Part shown: one piece after another, positions 8,607 through 16,362 of the stretch
Layout of the letters: each line of letters begins with the position of its first letter
Numbering within the stretch: position 1 is the stretch's first letter
Assembly: GCF_018987265.1 (NCBI RefSeq)
Contig: NZ_CP076853.1
Span: forward strand, 682,001-746,000
Direction of reading: 5' to 3'
Source: Rhizobium sp. WYJ-E13
Lineage (GTDB): Bacteria; Pseudomonadota; Alphaproteobacteria; Rhizobiales; Rhizobiaceae
Length of the DNA stretch: 64,000 bases
Notes under the pieces: generated by a model
Database searches by the model: none
Seen by the model: the letters and a program-made list of their open reading frames with translations, nothing else
Told to the model about the DNA's origin: nothing
Translations under genes and position numbers: made by a program

Positions 8607-9773
8607 TCACTTCGGCAGTTGCGGTTGCGGTCTTTCCTCGATCAGCAGTTCATCGATGATGGTCATGACGATCAGCGAGAGCGGCAGCGCCAGCATCGCG
8701 CCGACCGCCCCCCACATCCATGTCCAGAAGATGATCGCCAGGAAAACGATGAAGGGATTGATCTCCAGTCGCCGGCCCATGACCGCGGGGAAGATCAGGT
8801 TCTCCATCACGAGATGTACGGTGAAAAAGGCCGCAGCGGGGATAAGGCCGATGACGATACCATCATGAGCGATGATGCCGGCAACGGCCACTGCGAAGGT
8901 CATCATGGTGATGCCGAGATAGGGAATGAAGCTCGACAGGAAGGCGAAGAAGCCCCAGAGAACAGGTGAAGGCAGCCCGCCAAAATAGGCGATGATCGTC
9001 ATCACGACACCGAGCGCCACGTAGATCAGCGAGGCCGTGGCGAAATAGAAGCCGAGTGCCTGTTCCACACCATTGATGACGCGGATGGCTGCCAGCCGTT
9101 GGGCGCGCTCGCGAAAGGTCATGATGATCGTCTTACGCAGGCTCACCCGGCTCGCAAGGAAAAACAGCAGTGCCACAAAGAAGATAAGTCCCTGCACCAA
9201 AGCGGGCGTCAGGTTCGTCGTCACCACATGCAGCACGTTGCCGGTGTTTTCGAGTAGCGCATCGATGGACATCGGGCCGCTCTGGAAGGTCGCGGGTGTG
9301 ATGTGAAGCCATTCGATCCGCTCCAGGTAGGGCATCATACGCTGGATGATGCGGTCGATGAAGTCGGGCGCCTCGTTGGCGAGCGTCGCCAGAGGTCCAG
9401 CAAGCGAATTGATGAGCAGGAAGACGATGAGCGCGACGCTAATGGAAAGGATCGACGCATTGGCAAGCCGTGGCACGCCCATCTTCGAAAGCCTTTCCGC
9501 TGCCATTCCGAGGATCATGCCGACGACCACTGCGAGCGTGATGGGGATCAGGATCAGCGACATCAGATAGACGGCAGCAAGCCCCAGGATGCCGAAGATG
9601 CCGATAATGGCCCATGCCATGCTGACATCGAGCCCATCCTTCTCGACGCGGCGGACCGGAGCCGGCGGAAGTTCCTCCGCCTCCTCCCGAAGCGTTCGTA
9701 CCCATGCGCTCGTATGGCGCTCGCCAAGACGGATCCTGTCAGCCTGTTTTTTGATGCCGTCAGCGATATCCAT
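8607..9773 (-). CDS. AI-2E family (PerM/TqsA-like) membrane permease
   Basis: 388 residues from the ATG at 9773; a longer frame from a TTG exists. A charged N-terminal tail of about 55 residues precedes seven to eight membrane segments. The features of the family are the double segment near residues 60-105, a large loop of about 100 residues with DFIDRIIQRMMPYLERIEW, and the late block FIPYLGITMM ... VMENLIFPAVMGRRLEINPF. Members are inner-membrane transporters, some linked to AI-2 or antiporter activity; the substrate here is unknown. It follows a DUF1398 gene on the same strand with an 86-base gap holding an 11-base homopolymer. Confidence 0.88.
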   Translation of the reverse strand: MDIADGIKKQADRIRLGERHTSAWVRTLREEAEELPPAPVRRVEKDGLDVSMAWAIIGIFGILGLAAVYLMSLILIPITLAVVVGMILGMAAERLSKMGVPRLANASILSISVALIVFLLINSLAGPLATLANEAPDFIDRIIQRMMPYLERIEWLHITPATFQSGPMSIDALLENTGNVLHVVTTNLTPALVQGLIFFVALLFFLASRVSLRKTIIMTFRERAQRLAAIRVINGVEQALGFYFATASLIYVALGVVMTIIAYFGGLPSPVLWGFFAFLSSFIPYLGITMMTFAVAVAGIIAHDGIVIGLIPAAAFFTVHLVMENLIFPAVMGRRLEINPFIVFLAIIFWTWMWGAVGAMLALPLSLIVMTIIDELLIEERPQPQLPK

Positions 9774-9839
9774 GTGCGCTCTGTCCCCGAAGCCCCATTG
9801 CTTCGGCAATCAACGCGCAAGGGCTGCTGCCGGTTCCGC

Positions 9840-9850
9840 GGGGGGGGGGG
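9840..9850. other. 11-base G homopolymer (C-run on the transcribed minus strand)
   Basis: Eleven consecutive G residues, then C and four more G, lie between the stop of DUF1398 and the start of the permease gene. Such a run is rare in this window and could slip during replication, or be a sequencing artefact. Confidence 0.9.
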
Positions 9851-9859
9851 CGGGGCGAG

Positions 9860-10264
9860 CTATCGGTTCGGAAAATGCTCCACATGCATCTCCCCGGTGC
9901 GGCCGAAATAGACGGCGCGGCGGCCGGGAAGCGAGACGAGATAGCCCATGCAGCCGGCGGCCATGATCCTCTCGCAGAAACCCTTGTAGCAATAGTCGGC
10001 TTCTGCTGCCTGCGCCCACCGCACGGCCCCGCCAACAGCGGCGGAATCGAAGGCTTCGGCAACGGGCGGGGTTTCCCCGCCGGTCGCAACCTCGATGCTC
10101 TCGCCGTCAGGCAGGTAATAGATTTTCACCGTCCGGCGCAGATCGGCGAAATATCCCTCGAAGCCGGCGCCGGCGAGTGCGCCGAGCACCTGGGGAAAGC
10201 TCATGCGGTCCTTTTCGGACGCGGCAGTACATTCTTCGGCAATGGTTCTCTGTTGCGCATCCAT
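9860..10264 (-). CDS. DUF1398 family protein
   Basis: 134 residues from an ATG with AAGGAG at ideal spacing. SFPQVLGALAGAGFEGYFADLRRTVKIYYLPDGES and the Trp/Cys-containing C-terminal half match DUF1398 (E. coli YbcV-like), a family of small soluble proteins sometimes described as phage envelope-like without proof of function. It lies 41 bases downstream of a MarR gene on the same strand and could be cotranscribed with it. Role unknown. Confidence 0.75.
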   Translation of the reverse strand: MDAQQRTIAEECTAASEKDRMSFPQVLGALAGAGFEGYFADLRRTVKIYYLPDGESIEVATGGETPPVAEAFDSAAVGGAVRWAQAAEADYCYKGFCERIMAAGCMGYLVSLPGRRAVYFGRTGEMHVEHFPNR

Positions 10265-10305
10265 CTGCGCGCTCCTTTTCAACGTTTGACTGTGGTGTTG
10301 ACGAT

Positions 10306-10764
10306 CTATTCGACCGGTATGGTGCGTATGTCCCGCCGTTCGGCGATGGCCCTCAGCATGTCTTCGATCATCTGTCTTTCATCAGGCTGCAGATGGCCGA
10401 AATATTCCGCATCATTGGTGTCTGCGAGGGCGGCCAGTTCCGGCACCAGCCGCCGGCCTTCCGCAGTCAGCGCCAGTGACTGTGCCCGGCCGTCATCGGG
10501 GCTGGCATTGCGCGCGATCAATGCCTTGTCGATCAGCCGGTCGGCGAGCTTGCTGATCGCGCCCCGTGTCATGCCCATGCGCTCCGCTAGCCGGCTCGGT
10601 GCAAGCGCCTCGACATCGTAGAGTTCGCGCATCACGACCCATTCGGCAACTGTGACATCCTTGGCCTCCAGCTTTTTTGCGAATGCCAGCGACACCTGGT
10701 TGGAAACCATCCGCATCCAATAACCGAGATGCGAGGTGAGCTCAGAGATTGGTGGATGCCGCAT
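10306..10764 (-). CDS. MarR family transcriptional regulator
   Basis: 152 residues. The winged helix covers about residues 35-105: LAPSRLAERMGMTRGAISKLADRLIDKALIAR, with the wing in DDGRAQSLALTAEGR. Flanking helices form the dimer interface. A large perfect inverted repeat lies 15-54 bases upstream of the start, which fits autoregulation. MarR proteins usually repress efflux or detoxification genes and respond to phenolics or oxidants. The adjacent candidate targets, a LysR gene and an aldo/keto reductase, are both remnants here, so the regulator may now control only itself and the DUF1398/permease genes downstream. Confidence 0.9.
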   Translation of the reverse strand: MRHPPISELTSHLGYWMRMVSNQVSLAFAKKLEAKDVTVAEWVVMRELYDVEALAPSRLAERMGMTRGAISKLADRLIDKALIARNASPDDGRAQSLALTAEGRRLVPELAALADTNDAEYFGHLQPDERQMIEDMLRAIAERRDIRTIPVE

Positions 10765-10778
10765 GTTGCCTCCATTTT

Positions 10779-10818
10779 GTTGACTAGGAAACTACTTCTA
10801 TATTGTTTCCTAGTCAAC
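10779..10818. promoter_or_regulatory. 14-bp inverted repeat, likely MarR operator
   Basis: GTTGACTAGGAAAC (10779-10792) and GTTTCCTAGTCAAC (10805-10818) are perfect reverse complements separated by 12 AT-rich bases. Each arm holds a TTGAC element that could act as a -35 box, so binding would block the marR promoter. Confidence 0.7.
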
Positions 10819-10859
10819 TATTTTCCCGGCGGCGCCTACTGGAGGACGTGAGCTGGCGT

Positions 10860-11093
10860 TCAGATAGATCGCTGTCGCCCGATGAAATCCACGAAGGCGC
10901 GCAGCGGCCACGGCATCTGGCGCCGGCTCGGATAATAGAGGTGGAAGCCGGGGAAGGGCGGCGTCCAGTCGCCGAGCATGCTGACCAGCCGGCCGGCGGT
11001 GAGATGGTCCGACACATGATAATCGAAGAGATAGCTGACCTCGATATCAGCGCCGGCACGGCAAGCGCTATCGGCACTCGCAAGAATGTCGCC
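10860..11093 (-). pseudogene. LysR family regulator, C-terminal remnant
   Basis: Only about 78 codons remain of a gene normally near 300. The minus-strand frame reads YLFDYHVSDHLTAGRLV, then LGDWTPPFPGFHLYYPSRRQM and PLRAFVDFI before a stop, which is the standard C-terminal end of the LysR substrate-binding domain. There is no helix-turn-helix. The similarity ends at about 11093, where an aldo/keto reductase fragment on the other strand begins. It cannot bind DNA and is a remnant. Confidence 0.72.
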
Positions 11094-11096
11094 GCC

Positions 11097-11420
11097 GGCA
11101 ATGGTTCGCTGACGGAGCGCAATCTCGGTATTGCCGACGTGGTCAAAGAGATTGCCGCTGAAATCGGCGGGAGGCCGGCGCAGGTGGCGCTTGCCTGGAC
11201 GTTGACCCATCCTGCGGTCACCTCGCCGATCATGGGCGTCAAGACGATGGCCCAGCTCGAAGACAATCTTGGTGCGCTCGACGTCGTGCTGTCGGATGAG
11301 CATCGCGCCCGCCTCGCCGAAGCAAGCGCCATCGTTCTCGGCTTCCCGGACGATTTCCTCGCCATACCGCTGACGCGCGGCGTCATGTTCGGCGAAGTGA
11401 CAATCGAGCCGCGTCGTTGA
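11097..11420 (+). pseudogene. aldo/keto reductase, C-terminal remnant
   Basis: About 107 codons remain of an enzyme normally near 330. The frame reads LTERNLGIADVVKEIAAE, GGRPAQVALAWTLTHPAV, MGVKTMAQLEDNLGAL and FPDDFLAIPLTRG, the standard C-terminal third of NADPH-dependent aldo/keto reductases. The barrel start and catalytic Tyr are missing. The frame upstream stays open by chance across the LysR remnant, but that part has no reductase similarity. Not expected to be functional. Confidence 0.72.
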
Positions 11421-11450
11421 GGGATGGAAGACGCCAAGGTCTGCAAATGA

Positions 11451-11476
11451 AAATGGCGCCCGAAACGACGCCATTT
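11451..11476. terminator. hairpin between convergent AKR remnant and VOC gene
   Basis: AAATGGCG pairs perfectly with CGCCATTT across a 10-base loop. On the minus strand the stem is followed by TTCATTTG, so it can end the VOC gene transcript. Confidence 0.5.
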
Positions 11477-11483
11477 GTCTGCT

Positions 11484-12464
11484 TCAGGCCGACAGCGTAA
11501 GCCCGATACCCCACGGATCTCTAAGGAAGAAGCCGCCGTTGCGCTTCTCGCTCTTGATCTCCAGCTCGTCGAGCTTTGCGACGGCCTTGCCGAGCGTTTC
11601 CTGATCGTTGAACCGAATCGTGTAGTCGGAAAGCCCGGTCATGTTGTCGACGCGCGTGCCGGCGCCGCGGCTGTTCCAGATATTGGCGCCGAGATGGTGG
11701 TGGTAGCCGCCGCTCGCAAAGAAGCTCGCACCCGGATAACGCGCCATCAGCTTCAGGCCGAGCACGTCGCGGTAGAAGACGTCTGCCTGCGGAATGTCAC
11801 CGACCTGCAAATGGATGTGGCCGATGGCGGTGCCGTCAACCATGCCGCCCCAGGCATCATCAGGCGCGCTGTTATAGAGCGCCTGGAGGTCGAGCCGCAG
11901 CGTCGCCATTTCCACCATGCCATCCTGGTGGAATTTCCAGCTCTCGTGCGGCCGGTCGGCATAGATTTCGATGCCGTTGCCTTCGGGATCGGAGAGATAG
12001 ATCGCCTCGCTGACCAGATGGTCGGATGCGCCGTCGAGCACGACATTATTATGCGCGGCATGGCGCAGCCAGCGCGCCAGCTCGGTGCGGTTGGGCATGA
12101 GGAAGGCGGTGTGAAACAAGCCGGCGGCGTTGCGGGGCGCTTCGCGCGCATCCCGGTCGGTCGTCAGCGTCAGAAGCGGCAGGCCGGCGACGCCAAGGAC
12201 TTCGCCGCTTGCGGTCCTTTCGAGCACCGAAAGGCCGAGCATCTTCTGATAGAAACCGGAGACCGCGACCAGGTCTTTCACCACCAGATGCGACTGGTCA
12301 ATATAGGCAGGGCGCGTCAGCGCATAGGATCGTTCTGATGACGTCATGGGGTGGTCTCCTGCCCTGGAATTGGCCCTGGAATTGGCCAAGGAATTGAAAG
12401 GCGTACCGGCGGTGGCGGCAAGTGTGCCGCCCGTAGCGAGCGCGAGGAATTTTCGCCGGTCCAT
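11484..12464 (-). CDS. VOC family (catechol 2,3-dioxygenase-like) protein with Tat-type leader
   Basis: 326 residues from the ATG of MDRRKFLALATGG, which has GGGGAG upstream and gives a twin-arginine leader. A second start at 12347 (MTSSERSYAL) has AGGAG at good spacing and would give a 287-residue cytoplasmic protein with both glyoxalase/VOC modules (HLVVKDL ... GIEIYADRP and IGHIHLQVGD ... GIGLTL). Visible metal ligand candidates are His in QSHLVV and GHIHL and Glu in GIEIY. The family includes extradiol dioxygenases and glyoxalases; the substrate is unknown. The linker between the two starts is made of a 12-bp tandem repeat. Which start is used is undecided. Confidence 0.82.
   Translation of the reverse strand: MDRRKFLALATGGTLAATAGTPFNSLANSRANSRAGDHPMTSSERSYALTRPAYIDQSHLVVKDLVAVSGFYQKMLGLSVLERTASGEVLGVAGLPLLTLTTDRDAREAPRNAAGLFHTAFLMPNRTELARWLRHAAHNNVVLDGASDHLVSEAIYLSDPEGNGIEIYADRPHESWKFHQDGMVEMATLRLDLQALYNSAPDDAWGGMVDGTAIGHIHLQVGDIPQADVFYRDVLGLKLMARYPGASFFASGGYHHHLGANIWNSRGAGTRVDNMTGLSDYTIRFNDQETLGKAVAKLDELEIKSEKRNGGFFLRDPWGIGLTLSA
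12363..12398. repeat. 12-bp tandem repeat, three units
   Basis: CCTGGAATTGGC occurs twice in exact tandem (12363-12386), followed by a degenerate third unit CAAGGAATTGAA. In the VOC gene it encodes the repeated Asn-Ser-(Leu/Arg)-Ala linker right after the Tat-like leader. Confidence 0.8.
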
Positions 12465-12586
12465 TCGCCTGTAAGCTCCCCTCGGCTGCTGTACTTGACC
12501 CCTATATGGCGCATTCCCATTGTTCACAGAAGGCTCGTTTTTGACGATGAAGCGTTCTGCAGACGTTGACGATAGCTCGCGTCCAC

Positions 12587-12600
12587 TTGATATCAGTCAA
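12587..12600. promoter_or_regulatory. candidate FixK/FnrN anaerobox upstream of uspA
   Basis: TTGATATCAGTCAA fits the rhizobial FixK/FnrN consensus TTGAY-N4-RTCAA at every fixed position. It lies 62 bases before the uspA start. No clear -10 box is seen at the usual distance, so the promoter itself is unproven. Confidence 0.5.
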
Positions 12601-12661
12601 TGCGCTTTATCTATCCAGGGAGGAGGTTGATGACGAAGATCAACACCTCAAGGAGGATCAC

Positions 12662-13072
12662 ATGTACAAGAAGATCATCGTTCCAGTTGAAATCGGCGGC
12701 ATCGAAAAAGGCGAGAAGATTTTCCGCAAGGCGGCAAAGCTGCTCGACAATGGCGGTGAGATCGTCCTCCTCAATGTCATTGAGGATATTCCCACCTACG
12801 TCGCCGTCGAGCTTCCGGGAAACATCGTAGAAGATGCCATGAAGGAAGGCCGCGACCGGCTGAATGAACTCGTCGCCAAGACCGGCATTCCGGCCACCGT
12901 CGAAGTCCGCAACGGCCCGCCCGCCAACAGCATTATTGCCGCGGCGGAAAGCCATGACGCCGATCTCGTCATGATTGCCTCGCACATTCCAGATATCTAC
13001 AATTATTTCATCGGTGCCACCGCCGATCGCGTGGTGCGACACGCCAAGTGCTCGGTGCTGGTGGATCGATAG
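12662..13072 (+). CDS. UspA-type universal stress protein
   Basis: 136 residues from the ATG behind AAGGAGGATC; earlier in-frame starts lack a ribosome site. It is a single Usp domain: MYKKIIVPV at the N-terminus, LDNGGEIVLLNVIE, and a C-terminal ASHIPDIYNYFIGATADRVV ... VLVDR, which corresponds to the ATP-binding loop region of the family but without the full G-x2-G-x9-G-S/T spacing. Universal stress proteins are cytoplasmic and are induced by starvation or oxygen limitation. A candidate anaerobox upstream and the DksA-like gene 11 bases downstream suggest a small stress operon. Confidence 0.9.
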   Translation: MYKKIIVPVEIGGIEKGEKIFRKAAKLLDNGGEIVLLNVIEDIPTYVAVELPGNIVEDAMKEGRDRLNELVAKTGIPATVEVRNGPPANSIIAAAESHDADLVMIASHIPDIYNYFIGATADRVVRHAKCSVLVDR

Positions 13073-13083
13073 GACATTAAGCC

Positions 13084-13404
13084 ATGGATATGAAATCTCA
13101 GGAAAAGATCCTGCGCGACCGCTGGCACGAACTGACAGCGCGCCTGCGCAAGATCGACGCGGACCTCAGTCGCACCAAGCCCGCCGATGATGAGGACCGC
13201 GCTACCGAAAACGAGAATGACGAGGTGCTGGAAGGTCTCGGCCAGGCCGGCGAGGACGAGCTTCGCGCCATCGACGCCGCCCTCGAACGCCTCGCCAGGG
13301 GCACCTATGGTACGTGCGCCCGCTGCGGGGCACAGATCTCCGAAGCCCGCCTTGCGGTCCTGCCGCAGACGCCGCTTTGCGAGGATTGCGCGGCAGACAT
13401 GTGA
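13084..13404 (+). CDS. DksA/TraR C4-type zinc finger protein
   Basis: 106 residues. A helical N-terminal half (KILRDRWHELTARLRKIDADL) is followed by the zinc finger CARCGAQISEARL ... CEDCA with four Cys ligands. Full DksA is about 150 residues with two acidic tip residues on a coiled coil; this is the short form often found next to stress genes in alphaproteobacteria. It may bind the RNA polymerase secondary channel, but that is inferred. It follows uspA with an 11-base gap and is probably cotranscribed. Confidence 0.88.
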   Translation: MDMKSQEKILRDRWHELTARLRKIDADLSRTKPADDEDRATENENDEVLEGLGQAGEDELRAIDAALERLARGTYGTCARCGAQISEARLAVLPQTPLCEDCAADM

Positions 13405-13525
13405 GGCTGGGTCATCAAAATCGGGCATGGCTCGTCACAAAGATTTAACCTGACGCCACCAGGCGTCCGGTTGCGCCTTTGCCAATTCGATGCGACGATC
13501 CCTTCCGCTGGGTAAGGGTTCGTAT

Positions 13526-14194
13526 ATGGGCGAAATCAACGGCATTCGTTGGGCGTACGACAGGTATGAACTGATCGCCGACGGCATCGTTCACGGCGTC
13601 GGCCTGTTCTTTGCCCTGATCGGCGCCACCGTGCTGATCTTCTACGCCACCGTCTGGAGCCCCGCCGGCGCGGTCGTCGCCGCTTGGATCTACGGCGTCG
13701 GGCTCGTGCTGACGCTTGCCATTTCCTTTTCCTATAATATCTGGCCGGTTTCTCGCACCAAATGGTATCTGCGCCGGTTTGACCACTCGGCGATCTTCAT
13801 CCTGATCGCCGCCACCTACACACCCTTTCTGGAGCGTGGCGCCGACGATCCGCTTTTGTGGGGTATGCTGGTCCTCATCTGGCTGATCGCCGCCTTCGGC
13901 ATCTTCGTCAAATGCGTCTTTCCGGGCAAATACGACCGGCTGGCAATCCTGCTCTATCTCGCCATGGGCTGGAGCGGCATATTGGTGGCGGGACCCGTCG
14001 CCTCGCGCATTCCCTATGCCTCAATGCTGCTGATCGTCATCGGCGGTATCATCTATTCGCTGGGCGTCATCTTCCATGTCTGGGAGAGGTTGCGCTTCCA
14101 GAATGCCATTTGGCACGGCTTCGTGGTGGCCGCTGCCGCCGTGCACTATTCGGCCGTGCTGACCTGCTTCAGCCTGTCCGTCCCCACCTTGTGA
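13526..14194 (+). CDS. haemolysin III family membrane protein
   Basis: 222 residues from ATG at 13526 (AAGGG upstream). Seven membrane segments are visible. The family blocks are ADGIVHGVGLFFALIG, RRFDHSAIFILIAATYTPF, and FHVWERLRFQNAIWHGFVV, which contain the conserved His/Asp residues of the PAQR/HlyIII superfamily. These are integral inner-membrane proteins; hydrolase activity is proposed for the superfamily, while the bacterial role is unclear. It lies after the zinc finger gene with a 120-base gap and may be expressed separately. Confidence 0.9.
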   Translation: MGEINGIRWAYDRYELIADGIVHGVGLFFALIGATVLIFYATVWSPAGAVVAAWIYGVGLVLTLAISFSYNIWPVSRTKWYLRRFDHSAIFILIAATYTPFLERGADDPLLWGMLVLIWLIAAFGIFVKCVFPGKYDRLAILLYLAMGWSGILVAGPVASRIPYASMLLIVIGGIIYSLGVIFHVWERLRFQNAIWHGFVVAAAAVHYSAVLTCFSLSVPTL

Positions 14195-14268
14195 TATCTG
14201 GCGTTTACATCGGCCCGCGCCCGGCGTATGCCCGAAAAATCAAGACTATTCCGAACCAGGCCTGCCAA

Positions 14269-14778
14269 ATGACCGATACCGTTCTCATCCGGGACGCCAC
14301 CGAAGCCGATCTTCCTGTTGTCAGGGATATCTACAATCACGCCGTCGAGCACACGACGGCGATCTGGAACGAAACGCTCGTCGATCTCGACAACCGCCTG
14401 GAATGGTTCAAGACCCGCAAGGGCAGGGGCTTTCCGGTCATCGTCGCCGAGACGGACGGCAAGGTCGCGGGTTATGCCTCCTATGGCGACTGGCGCGCCT
14501 TCGACGGCTACCGCCACACGGTCGAGCATTCCGTCTATGTCGACAAGGATTGCCGCGGTGCCGGCATCGGTGAAAAGCTGATGCGCGCGCTGATCGAGCG
14601 CGCGAGTGCTGCCAATGTCCACGTCATGATCGCCGGTATAGAGTCTGAAAATGCTGCCTCCATCAAGCTGCACGAGAAGCTCGGCTTTCGCATCGCCGGC
14701 ACCTTTTCCGAGGTCGGCATCAAGTTCGGCCGCTGGCTCGATCTGACCTGCATGGAATTGCGCGTCCCGAAGGCCTGA
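14269..14778 (+). CDS. GNAT acetyltransferase, phosphinothricin acetyltransferase-like
   Basis: 169 residues. IRDATEADLPVVRDIYNHAV at the start, HSVYVDKDCRGAGIGEKLM (acetyl-CoA pyrophosphate loop, G-A-G-I-G) and AASIKLHEKLGFRIAGTFSEVGIKFGRWLDLTCME at the end match the Bar/Pat/MnaT group. These enzymes acetylate L-amino acid analogues such as phosphinothricin, methionine sulfoximine or sulfone. The exact substrate is not defined by the sequence. It is 74 bases behind the haemolysin III gene on the same strand. The ATG has no strong ribosome site. Confidence 0.9.
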   Translation: MTDTVLIRDATEADLPVVRDIYNHAVEHTTAIWNETLVDLDNRLEWFKTRKGRGFPVIVAETDGKVAGYASYGDWRAFDGYRHTVEHSVYVDKDCRGAGIGEKLMRALIERASAANVHVMIAGIESENAASIKLHEKLGFRIAGTFSEVGIKFGRWLDLTCMELRVPKA

Positions 14779-14882
14779 TGAGGCCTTCTCCAGATTGATT
14801 GCCGGCGAGGACTAACCATATTTTTATCGTAGTCTGCGCCTTGTAGGAATCTCTGGTGGCGCGACTCGCGGAGGAGAGGTGG

Positions 14883-15581
14883 ATGTTTGGACGCTCGGTG
14901 CTCGGTCTTTCGGCTTTCCTGGCCATGGCGGCCTATTCGCTGCCGGCGGTGGCTGCCAGTTGCAGCAGCACGGCTTCGCCGGAGCTCGACTGGCAGGAGT
15001 GCAACAAGAAGAACCTGATGCTTCAGGGCAGCGACCTCCAGGGCGCCAATCTCGCCGGCACGGATTTCTCGCTGACCGATCTCGGCGGCGCCAACCTCAA
15101 ATCCGCCAATGCGGAAAAAGCGACCCTCGTGCGTGCCTCGCTGGCCGGAGCAAGCGTTCAGGGCGCAAACTTCGGCAAGATCGAGGCCTATCGATCGACT
15201 TTTGCCGGGGCCATCGCCGATGGCGCAAGCTTTGCCGGCGCGGAATTGCAGCGGGCCGATTTCACTGGCGCGCAACTCACAAAGGCAAATTTCGAGAAGG
15301 CCGAGCTTGGCCGCGCCAATTTCGACAAGGCCGTTCTGACAGGTGTCAGCTTCGCGCTCGCCAATCTCTCACGCGCCGATCTGACGGGCGCGCGCTATGA
15401 AGGGCCGATCAGTTTCGACCGCGCCTTCATGTTTCTGACCCGCATCGAGGGGCTGGATCTGTCCGCCGCCACCGGCCTGCAGCAGGCGCAGATCGACCTT
15501 GCCTGCGGCGATTCCTCCACCAAACTGCCTTCGGGGCTTTCCATCCCTTCCAGTTGGCCCTGCCCGCAGGAGCAGAATTGA
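14883..15581 (+). CDS. exported pentapeptide repeat protein
   Basis: 232 residues from the ATG behind GGAGGAGAGG. A signal peptide of about 25 residues ends in PAVAA. Then come roughly fifteen A(D/N)LxG-type pentapeptides between residues 45 and 180 (for example GANLAGTDFS, RADFTGAQLTKANFEKAEL), which would form a right-handed quadrilateral beta helix. Cys residues at both ends of the mature protein could form disulfides. The export signal places it in the periplasm or outer envelope, unlike the cytoplasmic gyrase-mimic type. Function unknown. Confidence 0.85.
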   Translation: MFGRSVLGLSAFLAMAAYSLPAVAASCSSTASPELDWQECNKKNLMLQGSDLQGANLAGTDFSLTDLGGANLKSANAEKATLVRASLAGASVQGANFGKIEAYRSTFAGAIADGASFAGAELQRADFTGAQLTKANFEKAELGRANFDKAVLTGVSFALANLSRADLTGARYEGPISFDRAFMFLTRIEGLDLSAATGLQQAQIDLACGDSSTKLPSGLSIPSSWPCPQEQN

Positions 15582-15615
15582 ACTCCGGAATTGCTTGAAA
15601 CAGAGCCTTTCCTGT

Positions 15616-16362
15616 TCAGGCAAGTCGCCCGACCGGAATGATTTCGTGCGACTGCGCATGGAAGGGGTTGCCTTCCCAATCGCCGTACCACGCATCGACG
15701 GTTAGTCCGGCATCGCGCATCAAACCCGAGAGCTTGTCGCGCGGAGTATACAGGATTTTCGAGCGGCCGGCGAAACGTTCGCCCGTTGCAAGAACGCGGT
15801 AGCCGTTCTCGTAGGAAAGAACGCCGGTCGCCTCGTCGTAATGCGACTCGCCCGAGGCCTCGATCACACCAAGCTCCTGATGTTCGAGCTGACGCACGCT
15901 GCTGTGGCGTACATTGCGCTCCCTCTGGAAACCGGGATTTCGCGTATCGAACACGAACCGGCCGGCAGGGTTGAGATGCACGGCGATTGTCGCAAGGGCG
16001 GCACGCTGGTCTTCTTCCGTCAGGAAGACCTGAAAGGCATGACCCGTCAGCACGATGAGATCGTATCTCTTCCCGAGGCGGACGGTGCGGGCGTCACCCT
16101 CGACCCATTCCACCTTATCGCCACCCGGCCGCGCCCTGCCGATATCGAGCATCGCCACAGCCGGATCGACGCCGGTGACGATGCGCGTCGCAGCAAGCGC
16201 GGCGGTCAGCTCGCCGGTGCCGCAGCCGAGGTCGAGCGCGGACTGCGCGCCTTCCGCCAGCCTCATGCAGAAATCGAAATCCGGCCCCCAGCGATTGGCG
16301 GCATCGTAGAACTGCGCCAGCGAAGGGTCGCGGTAGAGGGGATCGTCGGAAATCTTGCTCAT
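15616..16362 (-). CDS. class I SAM-dependent methyltransferase
   Basis: 248 residues. The SAM-binding motif I is ALDLGCGTGELTAAL at about residue 42, followed by VTGVDPAVAML (motif II acidic residue) and GDARTVRLGKRYDLIVLTGHAFQVF. The rest resembles small-molecule methyltransferases of the ubiquinone/biotin-synthesis fold type. Its ATG overlaps the stop of the upstream GNAT gene by four bases (ATGA), so translation is probably coupled. The substrate is unknown. Confidence 0.88.
   Translation of the reverse strand: MSKISDDPLYRDPSLAQFYDAANRWGPDFDFCMRLAEGAQSALDLGCGTGELTAALAATRIVTGVDPAVAMLDIGRARPGGDKVEWVEGDARTVRLGKRYDLIVLTGHAFQVFLTEEDQRAALATIAVHLNPAGRFVFDTRNPGFQRERNVRHSSVRQLEHQELGVIEASGESHYDEATGVLSYENGYRVLATGERFAGRSKILYTPRDKLSGLMRDAGLTVDAWYGDWEGNPFHAQSHEIIPVGRLA

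Noticed and set aside
10803..11099. The open plus-strand extension upstream of the aldo/keto reductase remnant
   Set aside because: It translates the LysR remnant in antisense and has no reductase similarity; I do not treat the combined frame as a gene.
12630..12830. A frame with a very good AGGAGG before its ATG overlapping the uspA start
   Set aside because: The product is Ser/Arg-rich, out of frame with uspA and without similarity; the extra AGGAGG is more likely part of a leader hairpin.
15582..15625. A hairpin between the pentapeptide and methyltransferase genes
   Set aside because: CTTG/CAAG and ACAG/CTGT can pair, but the internal loops are large and uneven; too weak to call a terminator.
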